Source: an uncultured Acetatifactor sp.
Lineage (GTDB): Bacteria > Bacillota > Clostridia > Lachnospirales > Lachnospiraceae
DNA length: 57,282 bases
Direction: 5' to 3'
NCBI GenBank assembly: GCA_947588205.1
Contig: CANPYG010000005.1
Coordinates: 1 to 57,282 of the forward strand
The notes beneath the pieces are model-generated. The model saw only the letters and a program-made list of their open reading frames with translations, had not been told where the DNA came from and searched no databases. Positions 16,481 through 25,792 of the stretch are shown here, one piece after another. Made by a program: the position numbers and the translations under genes. The first letter of the stretch is position 1. Each line of letters starts with the position of its first letter.

Positions 16481-17020
16481 ATGAAATTTGTATGTCAGGT
16501 TTGTGGTTATGTTTACGAAGGAGACGCCGCTCCCGAAGTATGTCCCGTATGTAAGGCTCCCGCTGAGAAGTTCACCGCCCAGGCTGATGAGAAGGTTTGG
16601 GCTGCCGAGCATGTAGTAGGCGTTGCCAAGGGCGTAAGAGAGGATATTCTGGCTGATCTGCGCGCTAATTTCCAGGGCGAGTGTACGGAAGTTGGCATGT
16701 ACCTTGCGATGGCAAGAGTAGCCCACAGGGAAGGCTATCCCGAAATCGGTTTATATTGGGAAAAGGCTGCTTTTGAAGAGGCCGAGCATGCCGCCAAGTT
16801 TGCAGAGCTTCTGGGCGAGGTTGTTACCGATTCCACCAAGAAGAATCTTGAGATGAGAGTAGATGCTGAGAACGGCGCTACTGCCGGCAAGACCGACCTT
16901 GCAAAGAGGGCTAAGGAGCTGGGACTGGATGCCATCCATGACACCGTACATGAAATGGCTAGAGACGAGGCCCGACATGGAAAGGCTTTTGAAGGACTGC
17001 TCAAGAGGTATTTTGCTTAA
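16481..17020 (+). CDS. Reverse rubrerythrin (N-terminal rubredoxin plus diiron domain)
   Basis: Peroxide-reducing enzyme of anaerobes. Unlike classical rubrerythrin, the rubredoxin Fe(Cys)4 site comes first ([10 protein letters not shown] and CPVC, residues 5-25). The four-helix diiron domain follows, with ligands in [18 protein letters not shown] and [14 protein letters not shown]. 179 aa; AAAAAGGAG upstream. It follows perR in the same direction, fitting PerR-controlled peroxide defence. A terminator lies at 17078-17107. Confidence 0.93.
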   Translation: MKFVCQVCGYVYEGDAAPEVCPVCKAPAEKFTAQADEKVWAAEHVVGVAKGVREDILADLRANFQGECTEVGMYLAMARVAHREGYPEIGLYWEKAAFEEAEHAAKFAELLGEVVTDSTKKNLEMRVDAENGATAGKTDLAKRAKELGLDAIHDTVHEMARDEARHGKAFEGLLKRYFA

Positions 17021-17077
17021 TTAAAAATCCGTAAATCAAGGGCTAATAGTGACAAGTAATTATTTTACCGCAGAGGG

Positions 17078-17107
17078 CGGCGTGACGATGCGTCACGCCG
17101 TCTTTCT
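17078..17107 (+). terminator. Terminator after reverse rubrerythrin
   Basis: CGGCGTGACG/CGTCACGCCG 10-bp stem with an ATG loop, then TCTTTCT. Confidence 0.8.
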
Positions 17108-17640
17108 GCGTCCGCAGGTCTGTTCAAGGGTGACAGACTGCCAGGGAGCGGGAATTTCAACCTTGTCCAGAAAGTTGAAGGAAAACTTTATCTTCTGCCT
17201 GCGCTTGCCCGTCTGGAATCCGCCGCACGGACCGTCTCCGAATTTCAAAATGTCATCGATTGGTGAGACAAACTGGATGCCAACCGGGAACGGAGGAACG
17301 CTACCACGAGGTCAGCCGGAGTGGGAACGATGTGCCGCTGGACCACGGTGCAAAGAAGTACGGCCTGTGTTTTCCTGATACGCTGAACAACGTACGGGAG
17401 AGGCAGAAACCACGTTTTCTTGCGGAAATGAAGGACACCGGCATTGACAGGAATGGCGGCAATTCATATAATGAGTAATAAGCCGGACGGTGGGATCCAG
17501 AAAGCAAAACCTTTGCGGCTGTGTAAGCACTGCACAAATGTTTTCGTGGCAAGCCGCCCCAGCAATCAGTTTTTCAGCCCGGAATGCCAAACAGATACAA
17601 CGTCTACAAGAGCCGGAGTAAAAATGAGGATAAGGACGGT
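17108..17640 (+). pseudogene. Degenerate coding remnants, probably from a mobile element
   Basis: No intact gene. One frame around 17290-17478 ends ...GNDVPLDHGAKKYGLCFPDT and FLAEMKDTGIDRNGG, which reads as the C-terminus of a real protein without a start. A following frame (17460-17610) carries a lone zinc-finger-like CKHCTNVFVASRPSNQF plus SPEC segment of the type found at the ends of plasmid or ICE proteins. Parts are in different frames, so the stretch looks like a collapsed end of a lost accessory element. I cannot name the parent genes. Confidence 0.4.
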
Positions 17641-17647
17641 GAAGAAA

Positions 17648-19027
17648 ATGCCTGAAAATCAAAACATTGAATGGAAAAGCAGATGGAAGGATGAATATTT
17701 GGAATGGATCTGCGGTTACGCCAACGCACAGGGTGGCAAAATCTATATTGGTTGTGATGATGACGGCAGCGTAATCGGACTAACCAACGCCCGCAAGCTC
17801 CTTGAAGATATTCCCAACAAAATCAGGGACACTATGGGCATTATCGCCGGCGTGAATCTCTATGAGGAGAACGGAAAAGAATACATTGAAATTGATGTTC
17901 CTGCCTACCCGATTGGCATTTCCTGTAGGGGGATCTATTATTACCGAAGCGGCAGCACACGACAGATATTGACCGGGCCCGCCTTGGAAGCCTTTTTAAT
18001 GCGTAAGCGTGGCGCTACTTGGGATAATCTCCCGCTCCCTGCGTTTTCACTGGGTGATGTTGATGATTCCATTGTAGAACATTTTAAGCAATGGGCAGCT
18101 AAAAAGGGACGTATTGACAAAACCGTTCTGACCGAACCAAAGGATGCACTTATGGAGAAACTGCATCTGATGAACGGTTCTTATCTCACCAATGCGGCGA
18201 TGCTTCTGTTTTCAAAAGACCCGGAGAAATGGCAACTTGGTGCATACGTTAAAATCGGCTTCTTTGAAACTGACGCTGACTTGTTGTATCAGGATGAGAT
18301 ACACGGCTCTATTTTAGAGCAGATTGATAAAATCGTGGAGCTTGTGTATCTGAAATACATGAAAGCCAAAATCACCTATGAGGGAATGCAGCGCATTGAG
18401 CGATATTTCGTACCGGAAGACGCTTTGCGGGAAGCTCTGTTAAACGCTCTATGCCACAAGCAATATCAGTCCGGCGTACCGATTCAGATCAGTGTCTATG
18501 AGAATAAACTTTATATTGCCAACTGCGGTTGTTTGCCGGAGAACTGGACGTTGGAAAATTTAATGAGCAAACACACTTCCAGTCCTTACAACCCGAACAT
18601 CGCCCATGTATTTTATTTGGCTGGTTTTATTGAAAGCTGGGGACGCGGCATTGAGAAAATCTGCTCCGCCTGCGAGAAAGATGGCGTTCCGCAGCCCATC
18701 TATACGATCAATCCAAGCGATATTATGATTCAATTTACTGCACCAGGGGATAGAGTCATTCATTCTGTCACCCGCAAGGTAACAGATAGGGTGACAGAAA
18801 AAGTAACAGATAATTTGGATGAAAAATCCTTTCAAATCCTTGCGCTTATTTCCGAAGATCCGGGATATACCGGGGCAGCAATTTCGGAAAAACTTTCTCT
18901 CAGCAGGAAAACGGTAGCGCAGAAAATGAAAGCAATGAAAGAAAAAGGTATTATAAAACGCATTGGTTCTGATCGAAAAGGCTATTGGATAATCAACAAT
19001 GATGAAACATTAAAAAGCGGTATGTGA
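17648..19027 (+). CDS. AlbA_2/RecG-like ATP-binding transcriptional regulator
   Basis: About 459 aa from MPENQNIEWKSRWKDEYLEW. The AlbA_2 domain (residues ~5-115: ICGYANAQGGKIYIGCDDDG) is followed by an HATPase_c_4-like region (EALLNALCHKQYQSG, FIESWGRGIEKIC) and a C-terminal winged helix (~395-455: PGYTGAAISEKLSLSRKTVAQKMKAM). Between them is the repeated linker VTRKVTDRVTEKVTD. Such proteins are frequent accessory genes with regulatory or defence roles. The frame is open further upstream to 17444, but that part reads as a remnant. Spacing to a ribosome site is only fair (GGTGAAGAA). Confidence 0.83.
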   Translation: MPENQNIEWKSRWKDEYLEWICGYANAQGGKIYIGCDDDGSVIGLTNARKLLEDIPNKIRDTMGIIAGVNLYEENGKEYIEIDVPAYPIGISCRGIYYYRSGSTRQILTGPALEAFLMRKRGATWDNLPLPAFSLGDVDDSIVEHFKQWAAKKGRIDKTVLTEPKDALMEKLHLMNGSYLTNAAMLLFSKDPEKWQLGAYVKIGFFETDADLLYQDEIHGSILEQIDKIVELVYLKYMKAKITYEGMQRIERYFVPEDALREALLNALCHKQYQSGVPIQISVYENKLYIANCGCLPENWTLENLMSKHTSSPYNPNIAHVFYLAGFIESWGRGIEKICSACEKDGVPQPIYTINPSDIMIQFTAPGDRVIHSVTRKVTDRVTEKVTDNLDEKSFQILALISEDPGYTGAAISEKLSLSRKTVAQKMKAMKEKGIIKRIGSDRKGYWIINNDETLKSGM

Positions 19028-19260
19028 GTTCAAAAGGTGTTGATTGATAGGTGCAACGATAATGCCTGTTATCAGCCATGCAGCCCATAGCTGGGATGAC
19101 GGCAGCCAGACACCCATTGCAGGAACTGGCTGATTTCCAATTCATCTCATTTGGACCATTGATCGCAACTCTCTCCATTATGGAATCAATCTCTATCTCA
19201 GAGGCACATAAATTACCATAATGGATGGCATCATTACAGTTACGGGTATACTCTTCTTAT
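19028..19260. other. Gap with no supported gene
   Basis: Between the AlbA_2 gene and the methyltransferase. A minus-strand frame over 18993-19178 contains CNGCLAAVIPAMGCMADN, which looks protein-like but has no ribosome site and overlaps the AlbA_2 gene; possibly a fragment. No hairpin terminator was recognised. Confidence 0.4.
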
Positions 19261-20013
19261 CTACTTTACTGCCACAGCAGTAAATTCGCCCGGCAGCTTT
19301 TCGTTTTCCCAGGATGGATGCTCGTCAAAGCGTTTTAAGCAAAAGCCATTTTGTATAATTGCATTGATTATCTCACTGATGGTATATTTCCTGTAACTGC
19401 ATTTAGGCATTTGGCTTCGAATTTCTTCATCAAAAAAGCGGGCGTGCGCCATTTCTCCTTCAAAGATCTCTGTTGAAAAATAACTCATCGTGGCTTGCTC
19501 CAATTTCAAAGTGTCCGCTATTTTGGTAAACGGATGAAAATCGCTGCATATCATTTTTCCTCCCACTTTAAGGATCGAATACATGATTCCCATAAATTCA
19601 TTTATGTCATGAAAATAATGAAGAATGCCTCCTTCCATAAACACAACATCGAAATAGCTTCCATATTTCGTCATGTCGATTTCAAGGATATCGCAGACCT
19701 CAAAACCAATTTTGACATGCGCCGCCTCTGCCACTTCTAAAGCATACCTTTTATTCTCCTCGGATATATCAAAAATTGTCACCTCTGCGCCAAGCAGTGC
19801 CAGGGGTATCGCTTTCTTTCCACAAGAGCCACAAATATTGGCAACCTTTATCTGATCATAACTGTCAAAATAATTGGCATAACGCTTCAACATCCCTATC
19901 GGGTTTTCCAAATCCCTTTTTGCGCGGTCTGCCGGTCTTCCCGATGTCTTTGTCCAAAAATCATAAGCGTTATACTCCCATGCTTTTTTGTTCTGCCTGC
20001 TGTAATCTTTCAT
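19261..20013 (-). CDS. Class I SAM-dependent methyltransferase
   Basis: 250 aa. Rossmann-type SAM-binding fold with motif I VANICGSCGKKAIPLALLGA (residues ~57-76), an acidic VTIFDIS strand end for the ribose, CDILEID and VVFMEGGILHYFHD. The substrate cannot be told; the family includes small-molecule and protein methyltransferases. An isolated gene between the accessory remnants and the luxS region, so it may be part of the same accessory patch. Confidence 0.85.
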   Translation of the reverse strand: MKDYSRQNKKAWEYNAYDFWTKTSGRPADRAKRDLENPIGMLKRYANYFDSYDQIKVANICGSCGKKAIPLALLGAEVTIFDISEENKRYALEVAEAAHVKIGFEVCDILEIDMTKYGSYFDVVFMEGGILHYFHDINEFMGIMYSILKVGGKMICSDFHPFTKIADTLKLEQATMSYFSTEIFEGEMAHARFFDEEIRSQMPKCSYRKYTISEIINAIIQNGFCLKRFDEHPSWENEKLPGEFTAVAVK

Positions 20014-20162
20014 CTAAAACGCACCCTCCCGTAAACAACTTATGCCCCAAGCGACAGCCTATATCGCAAAGGCACACCTTTCCATAATTCCTCTAACCTT
20101 TTTCCCGGTAATTCATCAATTGTATTGTACCCGAAAACACAAATAAAAACAAGATGAAACCC

Positions 20163-20191
20163 TTGCCCTTTTCACAGGATATTGATATAAT
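20163..20191 (+). promoter_or_regulatory. luxS promoter, interrupted immediately after the -10 by a MITE
   Basis: TTGCCC (20163-20168), 17-bp spacer, TATAAT (20186-20191). The 163-bp element begins at 20193, so transcription would start inside it. The 8-bp target duplication ATATAATA (20185-20192 and 20356-20363) copies the -10 hexamer to the far side of the element. There is no other good promoter between the element and luxS. Confidence 0.7.
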
Positions 20192-20192
20192 A

Positions 20193-20355
20193 GTAACAGT
20201 TCAGCCGCGCCATTCGCAAAGCCGCGCTTACGCGCTTTTCGTCGCTTCGCGACTCCCTTTGCTCATAAAATGGCGCTCCCTCAGCCGCCAGACATGATGG
20301 AAAATTCGTGCAAGCACGATTTTCCATCAAATCAGGCGGCTGGCTGAACTGTTAC
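20193..20355 (+). mobile_element. 163-bp MITE-like element, copy A
   Basis: Begins GTAACAGTTCAGCC and ends GGCTGAACTGTTAC: perfect 14-bp terminal inverted repeats. It is flanked by the 8-bp direct repeat ATATAATA, a target-site duplication. Interior: GATGGAAAAT...ATTTTCCATC around GTGC/GCAC arms, a GTCGC/GCGAC hairpin and an AAGCGCG-type hairpin, so the RNA would be highly folded. No coding capacity. Copy B at 25575-25737 is the reverse complement with three mismatches. Confidence 0.88.
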
Positions 20356-20452
20356 ATATAATACCACCAGGGTACGCAGCAGGCCCTGCCGGAATCGGCA
20401 ACGGACCAACAGTTTCCCAAAACAAAAGCGGTAAAAAGGAGCAGCACATATT

Positions 20453-20932
20453 ATGGAAAAAATTGCAAGCTTCACCATCGACCATATCCGTCTTAAGCCC
20501 GGTGTCTATGTATCCCGCCGGGATACGGTGGGCAAGGAAGTCATCACCACCTTCGACCTGCGCATGACCAGCCCCAACGAAGAGCCCGTCATGAATACCG
20601 CGGAGGTACACACCATAGAACACCTGGGGGCTACCTTCCTGCGCAACCATCCGGATTATAAGGACAAAACCATCTATTTCGGACCCATGGGCTGCCGCAC
20701 CGGGTTCTATCTGCTGCTGGCGGGAGATTATACTTCTGCGGATATCGTGCCCCTGATGATTGAAATGTACGAATTTATCCGGGATTACCGAGGAGAGGTG
20801 CCGGGCGCTTCCCCCAAGGACTGCGGCAACTACCTGGACATGAACCTGCCCATGGCCAACTGGCTGGCAAAGCGTTATCTGGAACAGGTTCTGTACCATA
20901 TCACGGACGCGCAGCTGAATTACCCGCAATAA
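20453..20932 (+). CDS. luxS: S-ribosylhomocysteine lyase (LuxS)
   Basis: Cleaves S-ribosylhomocysteine to homocysteine and the precursor of autoinducer-2. Metal ligands His53 and His57 in HTIEHL and Cys124 in KDCGNY are present. 159 aa, standard length. AAAAAGGAG upstream. Operon with mtnN, 14 bp downstream, giving two consecutive steps of S-adenosylhomocysteine recycling. The leader contains a structured mobile element (20193-20355), which may alter expression. Confidence 0.96.
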   Translation: MEKIASFTIDHIRLKPGVYVSRRDTVGKEVITTFDLRMTSPNEEPVMNTAEVHTIEHLGATFLRNHPDYKDKTIYFGPMGCRTGFYLLLAGDYTSADIVPLMIEMYEFIRDYRGEVPGASPKDCGNYLDMNLPMANWLAKRYLEQVLYHITDAQLNYPQ

Positions 20933-20946
20933 AAAGGAGAAAACCA

Positions 20947-21645
20947 ATGTATAAAATAGGGATTATTGGAGCAATGGATCTGGAGGTGGATGAGCTCAAA
21001 TCCAAAATGAAGACTTCCCGGATCGTCAAGAAAGCCGGGATGGAATTTCACGAAGGCACCCTGCACGGCGCCGATGTGGTAATTGTGCGCTGCGGCATCG
21101 GGAAGGTGAACGCCGCCCTCTGTACGCAGATCCTTGCAGATGTTTTTGAAGTGACCCATATCATTAATACCGGGGTGGCAGGCTCCCTTAACGCGAAGCT
21201 GGATATCGGAGATATCCTGATCTCCAGGGATGCCATTCATCATGACCTGGATGTGACTATTTTCGGTTATCAGCCCGGCGAAGTGCCCCAGATCGGCTTC
21301 CGGGAATTTAAAGCGGACGAAACCCTTGTTGGGCTTGCCAGACGTTCCTGTGAAAAGGTGAATCCTGATATTCATGTAATGGTCGGCCGCGTGGTCAGCG
21401 GAGACCAGTTTATCTCCGATAAAGCGGTCAAGGAACGCCTGATCAGCCAGTTCCAGGGCGACTGTGCCGAAATGGAGGGAGCTGCCATTGCGCACGGGGC
21501 ATATCTGAACGGCATTCCTTTTGTTATCATCCGGGCCATCTCCGACAAGGCTGACGACACCTCCGAAATGGATTACCCTGTATTCGAACGGGCTGCTGCG
21601 AGACACTCCGCAAGGCTGGTAGAAGATATGGTACAATCCATCTGA
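20947..21645 (+). CDS. mtnN: 5'-methylthioadenosine/S-adenosylhomocysteine nucleosidase
   Basis: Removes adenine from S-adenosylhomocysteine or methylthioadenosine, supplying the LuxS substrate. Purine-nucleoside-phosphorylase fold with IGIIGAMDLEVD, NTGVAGSL, VSGDQFI, the catalytic Glu in CAEMEGAAIAH and Asp in IRAISDKAD. 232 aa, full length. AAAAGGAG upstream. Second gene of the luxS unit, convergent with gtrA. Confidence 0.95.
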   Translation: MYKIGIIGAMDLEVDELKSKMKTSRIVKKAGMEFHEGTLHGADVVIVRCGIGKVNAALCTQILADVFEVTHIINTGVAGSLNAKLDIGDILISRDAIHHDLDVTIFGYQPGEVPQIGFREFKADETLVGLARRSCEKVNPDIHVMVGRVVSGDQFISDKAVKERLISQFQGDCAEMEGAAIAHGAYLNGIPFVIIRAISDKADDTSEMDYPVFERAAARHSARLVEDMVQSI

Positions 21646-21660
21646 AGCCTTTCCTCTATG

Positions 21661-22122
21661 TCATTTCTTTTTATGGAATACAAACAGCTTACTGAACACA
21701 TAATTGGCAATGGTAACCATTACCGCGGATACTAGGGTCTGGGTAATGATATTCGCCCCCAGAGCCTTCAGCACCTGAACGACCACGATGTCCATGATTA
21801 AGGTGGATACCCTGGAAAGAACAAACTTGGGAGCCTCCTGCCTCATGGGCGCATGGCTTTTGAATACAAATCTTCTGTTGGTAAAATAGGCAAAGGTTAC
21901 ACCCGCAACCCAGTTCACCGCGCTCAGGACAAGATTCTGCGCCACCGTCGGATACATGGTATTGCCGAAAAAGAGGAAATTCCAGAGGAACTTCGCCGCC
22001 CATGATACAATGGTTGTAAGCACTCCCACGATCAGGTAGACAATGATTTCCTCATATTTTATCAAAAGCAGCTTTATCTTCTCAATCATCCTTTGTCCGT
22101 TTCTCCATTCTTCATTTCTCAT
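21661..22122 (-). CDS. GtrA-family membrane protein
   Basis: Four membrane helices. The family block YLIVGVLTTIVSWAAKFLWN and the second repeat VNWVAGVTFAYFTNRRFVFKS are characteristic. GtrA-like proteins are thought to flip or transfer lipid-linked sugars in polysaccharide or teichoic-acid decoration; no glycosyltransferase is adjacent. The start at 22122 has AAGG nearby and begins within a few bases of the upstream stop; MIEKIKLLL at 22089 is an alternative that fits homologues better. Confidence 0.85.
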   Translation of the reverse strand: MRNEEWRNGQRMIEKIKLLLIKYEEIIVYLIVGVLTTIVSWAAKFLWNFLFFGNTMYPTVAQNLVLSAVNWVAGVTFAYFTNRRFVFKSHAPMRQEAPKFVLSRVSTLIMDIVVVQVLKALGANIITQTLVSAVMVTIANYVFSKLFVFHKKK

Positions 22123-22128
22123 CCAGCC

Positions 22129-23091
22129 TTACGGGTTCACCACATGCTTCGGCTCTCCGTTCTGAAACGCCTTGATATTTTCATACACGCCCTCCACGCA
22201 GCGCATTCTGGCTTCCACGCTGGCCCAGGCGAGATGGGGGGTAATGATGATTTTTTCAGAGTCCTGAAGCCGGCTTAAGGGATTGGAGGCTGTGATAGGC
22301 TCCTGCTCCAGCACATCCAGACCGGCAGCCATGATCTCACCGTCCACAAGCGCCTGATAGAGATCCCCGTTGTTCACCACAGGACCTCTCGCCACATTGA
22401 TCAGAACCGCCGTTTTTTTCATCTTTTTAAGCGCATCAGCGTCAATAAAATTCCTGGAGAGGTCGCTCAAAGGACAATGCAAGGAAAGGAAATCGCTCTC
22501 CGCAAGCAGGGTATCCTTGTCCACCTGGGGATACGCCGTCACCTTGCTCTTTCCCGTCACGGAATGGAAAATGACCCTGCATCCGAAATCCGCGGCAATC
22601 CTTGCGACCCTGCGTCCGATATTGCCCATTCCCACAATGCCCCAGGTCTTTCCGTCCAGCTCATAGAAGGGTATATCAAAATTAGAGAAACGATCCTGGG
22701 CGGCGTAAGCCCCTGACTTCACATACTGGTCATAGTGGAAAAGCTTCTGGGACAGGGCGAGGGCAAGGGTAAAGGTATGCTGCGCCACCATGGCGGTGCT
22801 GTAATCCACCACGTTGCACACCTTGATCCCCCGGGACTTGCAATACGCCAGATCCACATTATCATAACCGGTGGCAAATTCGCACACCAGCTTCACGTTG
22901 GGCGCATCCTTCAGACTGTCCTCCCTCATGGGGGATTTATTCGCCACTACGATATCCGCATCCTTCACCCTCTCGCGCACTTCTTCCAGGGTGACAGTAT
23001 TGGGATAACAGGTCACCTCACCCAGCTCCTCCAGGCAGGAAACGGATATATCCGGTCCCACACTGTTTCTCTCCAAAACTACTATCTTCAT
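22129..23091 (-). CDS. D-isomer-specific 2-hydroxyacid dehydrogenase
   Basis: NAD-dependent reductase of 2-keto acids (D-lactate, hydroxyglycerate/hydroxypyruvate or similar). NAD-binding GMGNIGRRVARIA (~153-165), catalytic Arg in NVARGPVV, Glu in LEQEPI and His in PHLAW. 320 aa. Exact substrate uncertain; the overall layout resembles glycerate/hydroxypyruvate reductases of Clostridia. Next to pgi and gtrA on the minus strand. Confidence 0.9.
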   Translation of the reverse strand: MKIVVLERNSVGPDISVSCLEELGEVTCYPNTVTLEEVRERVKDADIVVANKSPMREDSLKDAPNVKLVCEFATGYDNVDLAYCKSRGIKVCNVVDYSTAMVAQHTFTLALALSQKLFHYDQYVKSGAYAAQDRFSNFDIPFYELDGKTWGIVGMGNIGRRVARIAADFGCRVIFHSVTGKSKVTAYPQVDKDTLLAESDFLSLHCPLSDLSRNFIDADALKKMKKTAVLINVARGPVVNNGDLYQALVDGEIMAAGLDVLEQEPITASNPLSRLQDSEKIIITPHLAWASVEARMRCVEGVYENIKAFQNGEPKHVVNP

Positions 23092-23152
23092 CTACTACTT
23101 ACTCCTGTTATTTTTCTCTCTGCACCGATCGCCTCTTCCTCCGGCGTCTGCT

Positions 23153-24502
23153 TTACAGCCTCTTCAGCAGTTCTTCCCTCTGCGCCTCATACCCGGGCTT
23201 GCCTAAAAGCGCGAACATATTCTTCTTATAGCTCTCCACGCCGGGCTGGTTAAACGGATTGACGCCCAGCAGATAGCCGCTGACGCCGCAGGCAAACTCA
23301 AAGAAATAGAACAGCTCGCCCAGATAGAATTCGTTCACCTCCGGGATATTGATGACCATATTCGGCACCTGACCGTCGGTATGGGCCAGAATCGTACCGT
23401 TCATGGCGCTCTTATTCACAAAATCAACCGTTTTGCCCGCCAGGTAATTCAGGCCGTCCAGATCTACCGTTTCCTCACCGATCACAATCTCCTCCCTGGA
23501 GGTCTCCACGTTCAGGACCGTCTCAAAAAGCACCCTTGCGCCGTCCTGAATGAACTGTCCCATAGAATGCAGATCCGTGGTCAGGTCAACGCTTGCAGGG
23601 AAAATACCCTTCTGGTCCTTGCCCTCGCTCTCGCCGTAGAGCTGCTTCCACCATTCGGATACATAATGCACGCTGGGCTCATAGTTCGCCAGGATCTCGA
23701 TCTGCTTGCCCTTCCTTAACAGGATGTTCCGAATCGCGGCATACTGCAGGGCGTCGTTTTCCGCAAAATCATTCTCCAACGCGCGTTTCCTTCCGCTGGC
23801 AGCGCCCTCCATCAGCTTGTCGATGTCCGCGCCGCTGACTGCAATGGGAAGCAAACCCACCGCCGTAAGCACGGAGAAACGTCCTCCCACATCGTCGGGA
23901 ACCACAAAGGTCTGGTAGCCCTCCTCGTCCGCTACGTGCTTCAAAGCGCCCTTCGCCTTATCCGTAGTGGCGTAAATTCTCTTCGCCGCCTCTTCCTTGC
24001 CGTATTTTGCTTCCAGCTTCGCCTTAAATACACGGAACGCGATAGCGGGCTCCGTGGTCGTGCCGGACTTTGAGATCATATTGATGGAGAAATCCCGGTC
24101 GCCCACCACATCCATCAGATGCTTCAAATAGGTGGAGCTGATGGAATTACCGCAGAAATAAATCTCCGGCGCCTTGCGCACACTCTTATCCACGATATTG
24201 TAAAAGCTGTGGGAAAGGAACTCGATCGCCGCTCTCGCCCCCAGATAAGAGCCTCCGATACCGATCACAAGAAGCACCTCAGAATCGCTCTGAATCTTCT
24301 TCGCAGCTTCTTTAATTCGGATAAATTCTTCCTTATCATAGTCTACCGGAAGATCAATCCATCCCAGGAAATCATTGCCTGCGCCGCTTCTGGAAACCAG
24401 CGTCTGCTTCGCGTCCAGCGCCAGCCTGCTCATATAGCTTACTTCCTCCGCGGAAATAAAAGAACCTGTCTTCGAATAATCCAACGTTACCTGCTTGCTC
24501 AT
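23153..24502 (-). CDS. pgi: Glucose-6-phosphate isomerase
   Basis: Interconverts glucose-6-P and fructose-6-P. Sugar-phosphate-binding blocks [17 protein letters not shown] and [15 protein letters not shown], catalytic region [15 protein letters not shown] and C-terminal [14 protein letters not shown] with the conserved Lys. 449 aa, the short Firmicute form. Promoter at 24567-24595. Confidence 0.96.
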   Translation of the reverse strand: MSKQVTLDYSKTGSFISAEEVSYMSRLALDAKQTLVSRSGAGNDFLGWIDLPVDYDKEEFIRIKEAAKKIQSDSEVLLVIGIGGSYLGARAAIEFLSHSFYNIVDKSVRKAPEIYFCGNSISSTYLKHLMDVVGDRDFSINMISKSGTTTEPAIAFRVFKAKLEAKYGKEEAAKRIYATTDKAKGALKHVADEEGYQTFVVPDDVGGRFSVLTAVGLLPIAVSGADIDKLMEGAASGRKRALENDFAENDALQYAAIRNILLRKGKQIEILANYEPSVHYVSEWWKQLYGESEGKDQKGIFPASVDLTTDLHSMGQFIQDGARVLFETVLNVETSREEIVIGEETVDLDGLNYLAGKTVDFVNKSAMNGTILAHTDGQVPNMVINIPEVNEFYLGELFYFFEFACGVSGYLLGVNPFNQPGVESYKKNMFALLGKPGYEAQREELLKRL

Positions 24503-24566
24503 AGTCTTACTCCTTTTCTTCTGAATATTTTATGAAAATAAAAGATGCTGCCTTTTTATTATTCTA

Positions 24567-24595
24567 AGTTTACCAGACTTATATGGTAAAATCAA
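24567..24595 (-). promoter_or_regulatory. pgi promoter
   Basis: Minus strand: TTGATT, 17-bp spacer, TAAACT, 65 bp before the pgi start. Confidence 0.65.
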
Positions 24596-24630
24596 TCAGT
24601 TGCCGCTTTTTTTTCTAATTCTTGTTGAAA

Positions 24631-25431
24631 TCATGATGTCAAAAATTCTGACAGCAGGCTCTCCAGCTCCTTCTCCTGGGCTTCTGTGAACCTTGCCTCC
24701 TGGGCTGCAGCCGCTTCCTGGACCACTCGCTTTCTCTCCGTCTGTGCCTGCGCCATTCTCCCTTCCCGGATCGTCCAGTTTTCTTCCGCGTTTCCGCTGT
24801 CATGCGTCCGGGAAATATCGGCGGCTGTCCCGTTGCCTTCGGGAGTCTTTTCTTTATTGATGGGCATAACCTGAAGCTTTTTGCTCCCGTATAGTTTTTC
24901 TATATCCTTATCGGTAACGTCGATCCGCGCGGACAAATGATTTTCCAGATAATCTACCAGATTGATCTTTAAGATTCTTTTATAACCCCGCACGTCCACC
25001 AGTGTGGTGACGGAAAAGAACAGATACAGCTCCAGCAGGCTCGCCGCATAGAACGGCAGAATCTCCCCCATGAGCCGCCCCGCAAGAATGCTCCGGCATA
25101 CGCCTACCCCGGAACATACAATGGACAATAACATCATCTGTCCTGACAGATGATATATTGTTTCAAAAGACAGCGGGCCTATGGCGAGCCTGCTTAAGAA
25201 CTTGTCCACAAAAATAGAAATATTGGGCATCCCCTTATTCATCTGATAACAATTGGTGAATTTCAGCTTGCATTGCTTCAGCAAATTATTCTCCGTAGTC
25301 GCCATATTATCCGCTTCCCGGATCATATGCCGGTAGAGCATCCCCAGTATCAGCCTGCCCAGAATACTCAGCACAAAAAAAGCCACCATCAATATCGTGA
25401 CCGCCAGCTCCTCCCGAAAAATACCAAACAT
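24631..25431 (-). CDS. Membrane protein of unknown function with coiled-coil tail
   Basis: 266 aa. A membrane helix at ~9-33, two more around 95-150, then a cytoplasmic C-terminal half rich in Glu, Ala and Gln (ERKRVVQEAAAAQEARFTEA) predicted as coiled coil. I recognise no catalytic motif. It stands alone upstream of pgi, with MITE copy B on its upstream side. Conservation in related Clostridia is plausible but cannot be checked here. Confidence 0.7.
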   Translation of the reverse strand: MFGIFREELAVTILMVAFFVLSILGRLILGMLYRHMIREADNMATTENNLLKQCKLKFTNCYQMNKGMPNISIFVDKFLSRLAIGPLSFETIYHLSGQMMLLSIVCSGVGVCRSILAGRLMGEILPFYAASLLELYLFFSVTTLVDVRGYKRILKINLVDYLENHLSARIDVTDKDIEKLYGSKKLQVMPINKEKTPEGNGTAADISRTHDSGNAEENWTIREGRMAQAQTERKRVVQEAAAAQEARFTEAQEKELESLLSEFLTS

Positions 25432-25574
25432 ACGAATACCCCCATTCCTTTCATTTTACTTCTAAAATGATTATAGGCGGAATATACTTTAAATTCAATA
25501 TTTTTTATCGTTAATCCGTCGCACATTTCATGGGCTTTCAACATTTTACTTTATGATCGGACAAAATTTTCAAG

Positions 25575-25737
25575 GTAACAGTTCAGCCAGCCGCCTGATT
25601 TGATGGAAAATCGTGCTTGCACGAATTTTCCATCATGTCTGGCGGCTGAGGGAGCGCCATTTGATGAGCAAAGGTAGTCGCAAAGCGACGAAAAGCGCGT
25701 AAGCGCGGCTTTGCGAATGGCGCGGCTGAACTGTTAC
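25575..25737 (-). mobile_element. 163-bp MITE-like element, copy B (inverted relative to copy A)
   Basis: Same 14-bp terminal inverted repeats and interior as copy A; three mismatches over 163 bp when reverse-complemented. Flanks (TTTTCAAG and TTCCCCCC) show no target duplication, so one flank has eroded or recombined. Lies 27 bp upstream of a promoter (25764-25792). Confidence 0.88.
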
Positions 25738-25763
25738 TTCCCCCCGCCGCACCCATTTATTCA

Positions 25764-25792
25764 TTGACAAAAAAAGGGGATTCATATAAAAT
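25764..25792 (+). promoter_or_regulatory. Promoter of the TSCPD gene
   Basis: TTGACA (25764-25769), 17-bp spacer, TAAAAT (25787-25792). Confidence 0.65.

Noticed and set aside
18993-19178. 61-codon minus-strand frame with CNGCLAAVIPAMGCMADN
   Set aside because: Overlaps the AlbA_2 3' end and lacks a start site; noted only as a possible fragment.
25575-25737. Target-site duplication for MITE copy B
   Set aside because: Flanks TTTTCAAG and TTCCCCCC do not match.
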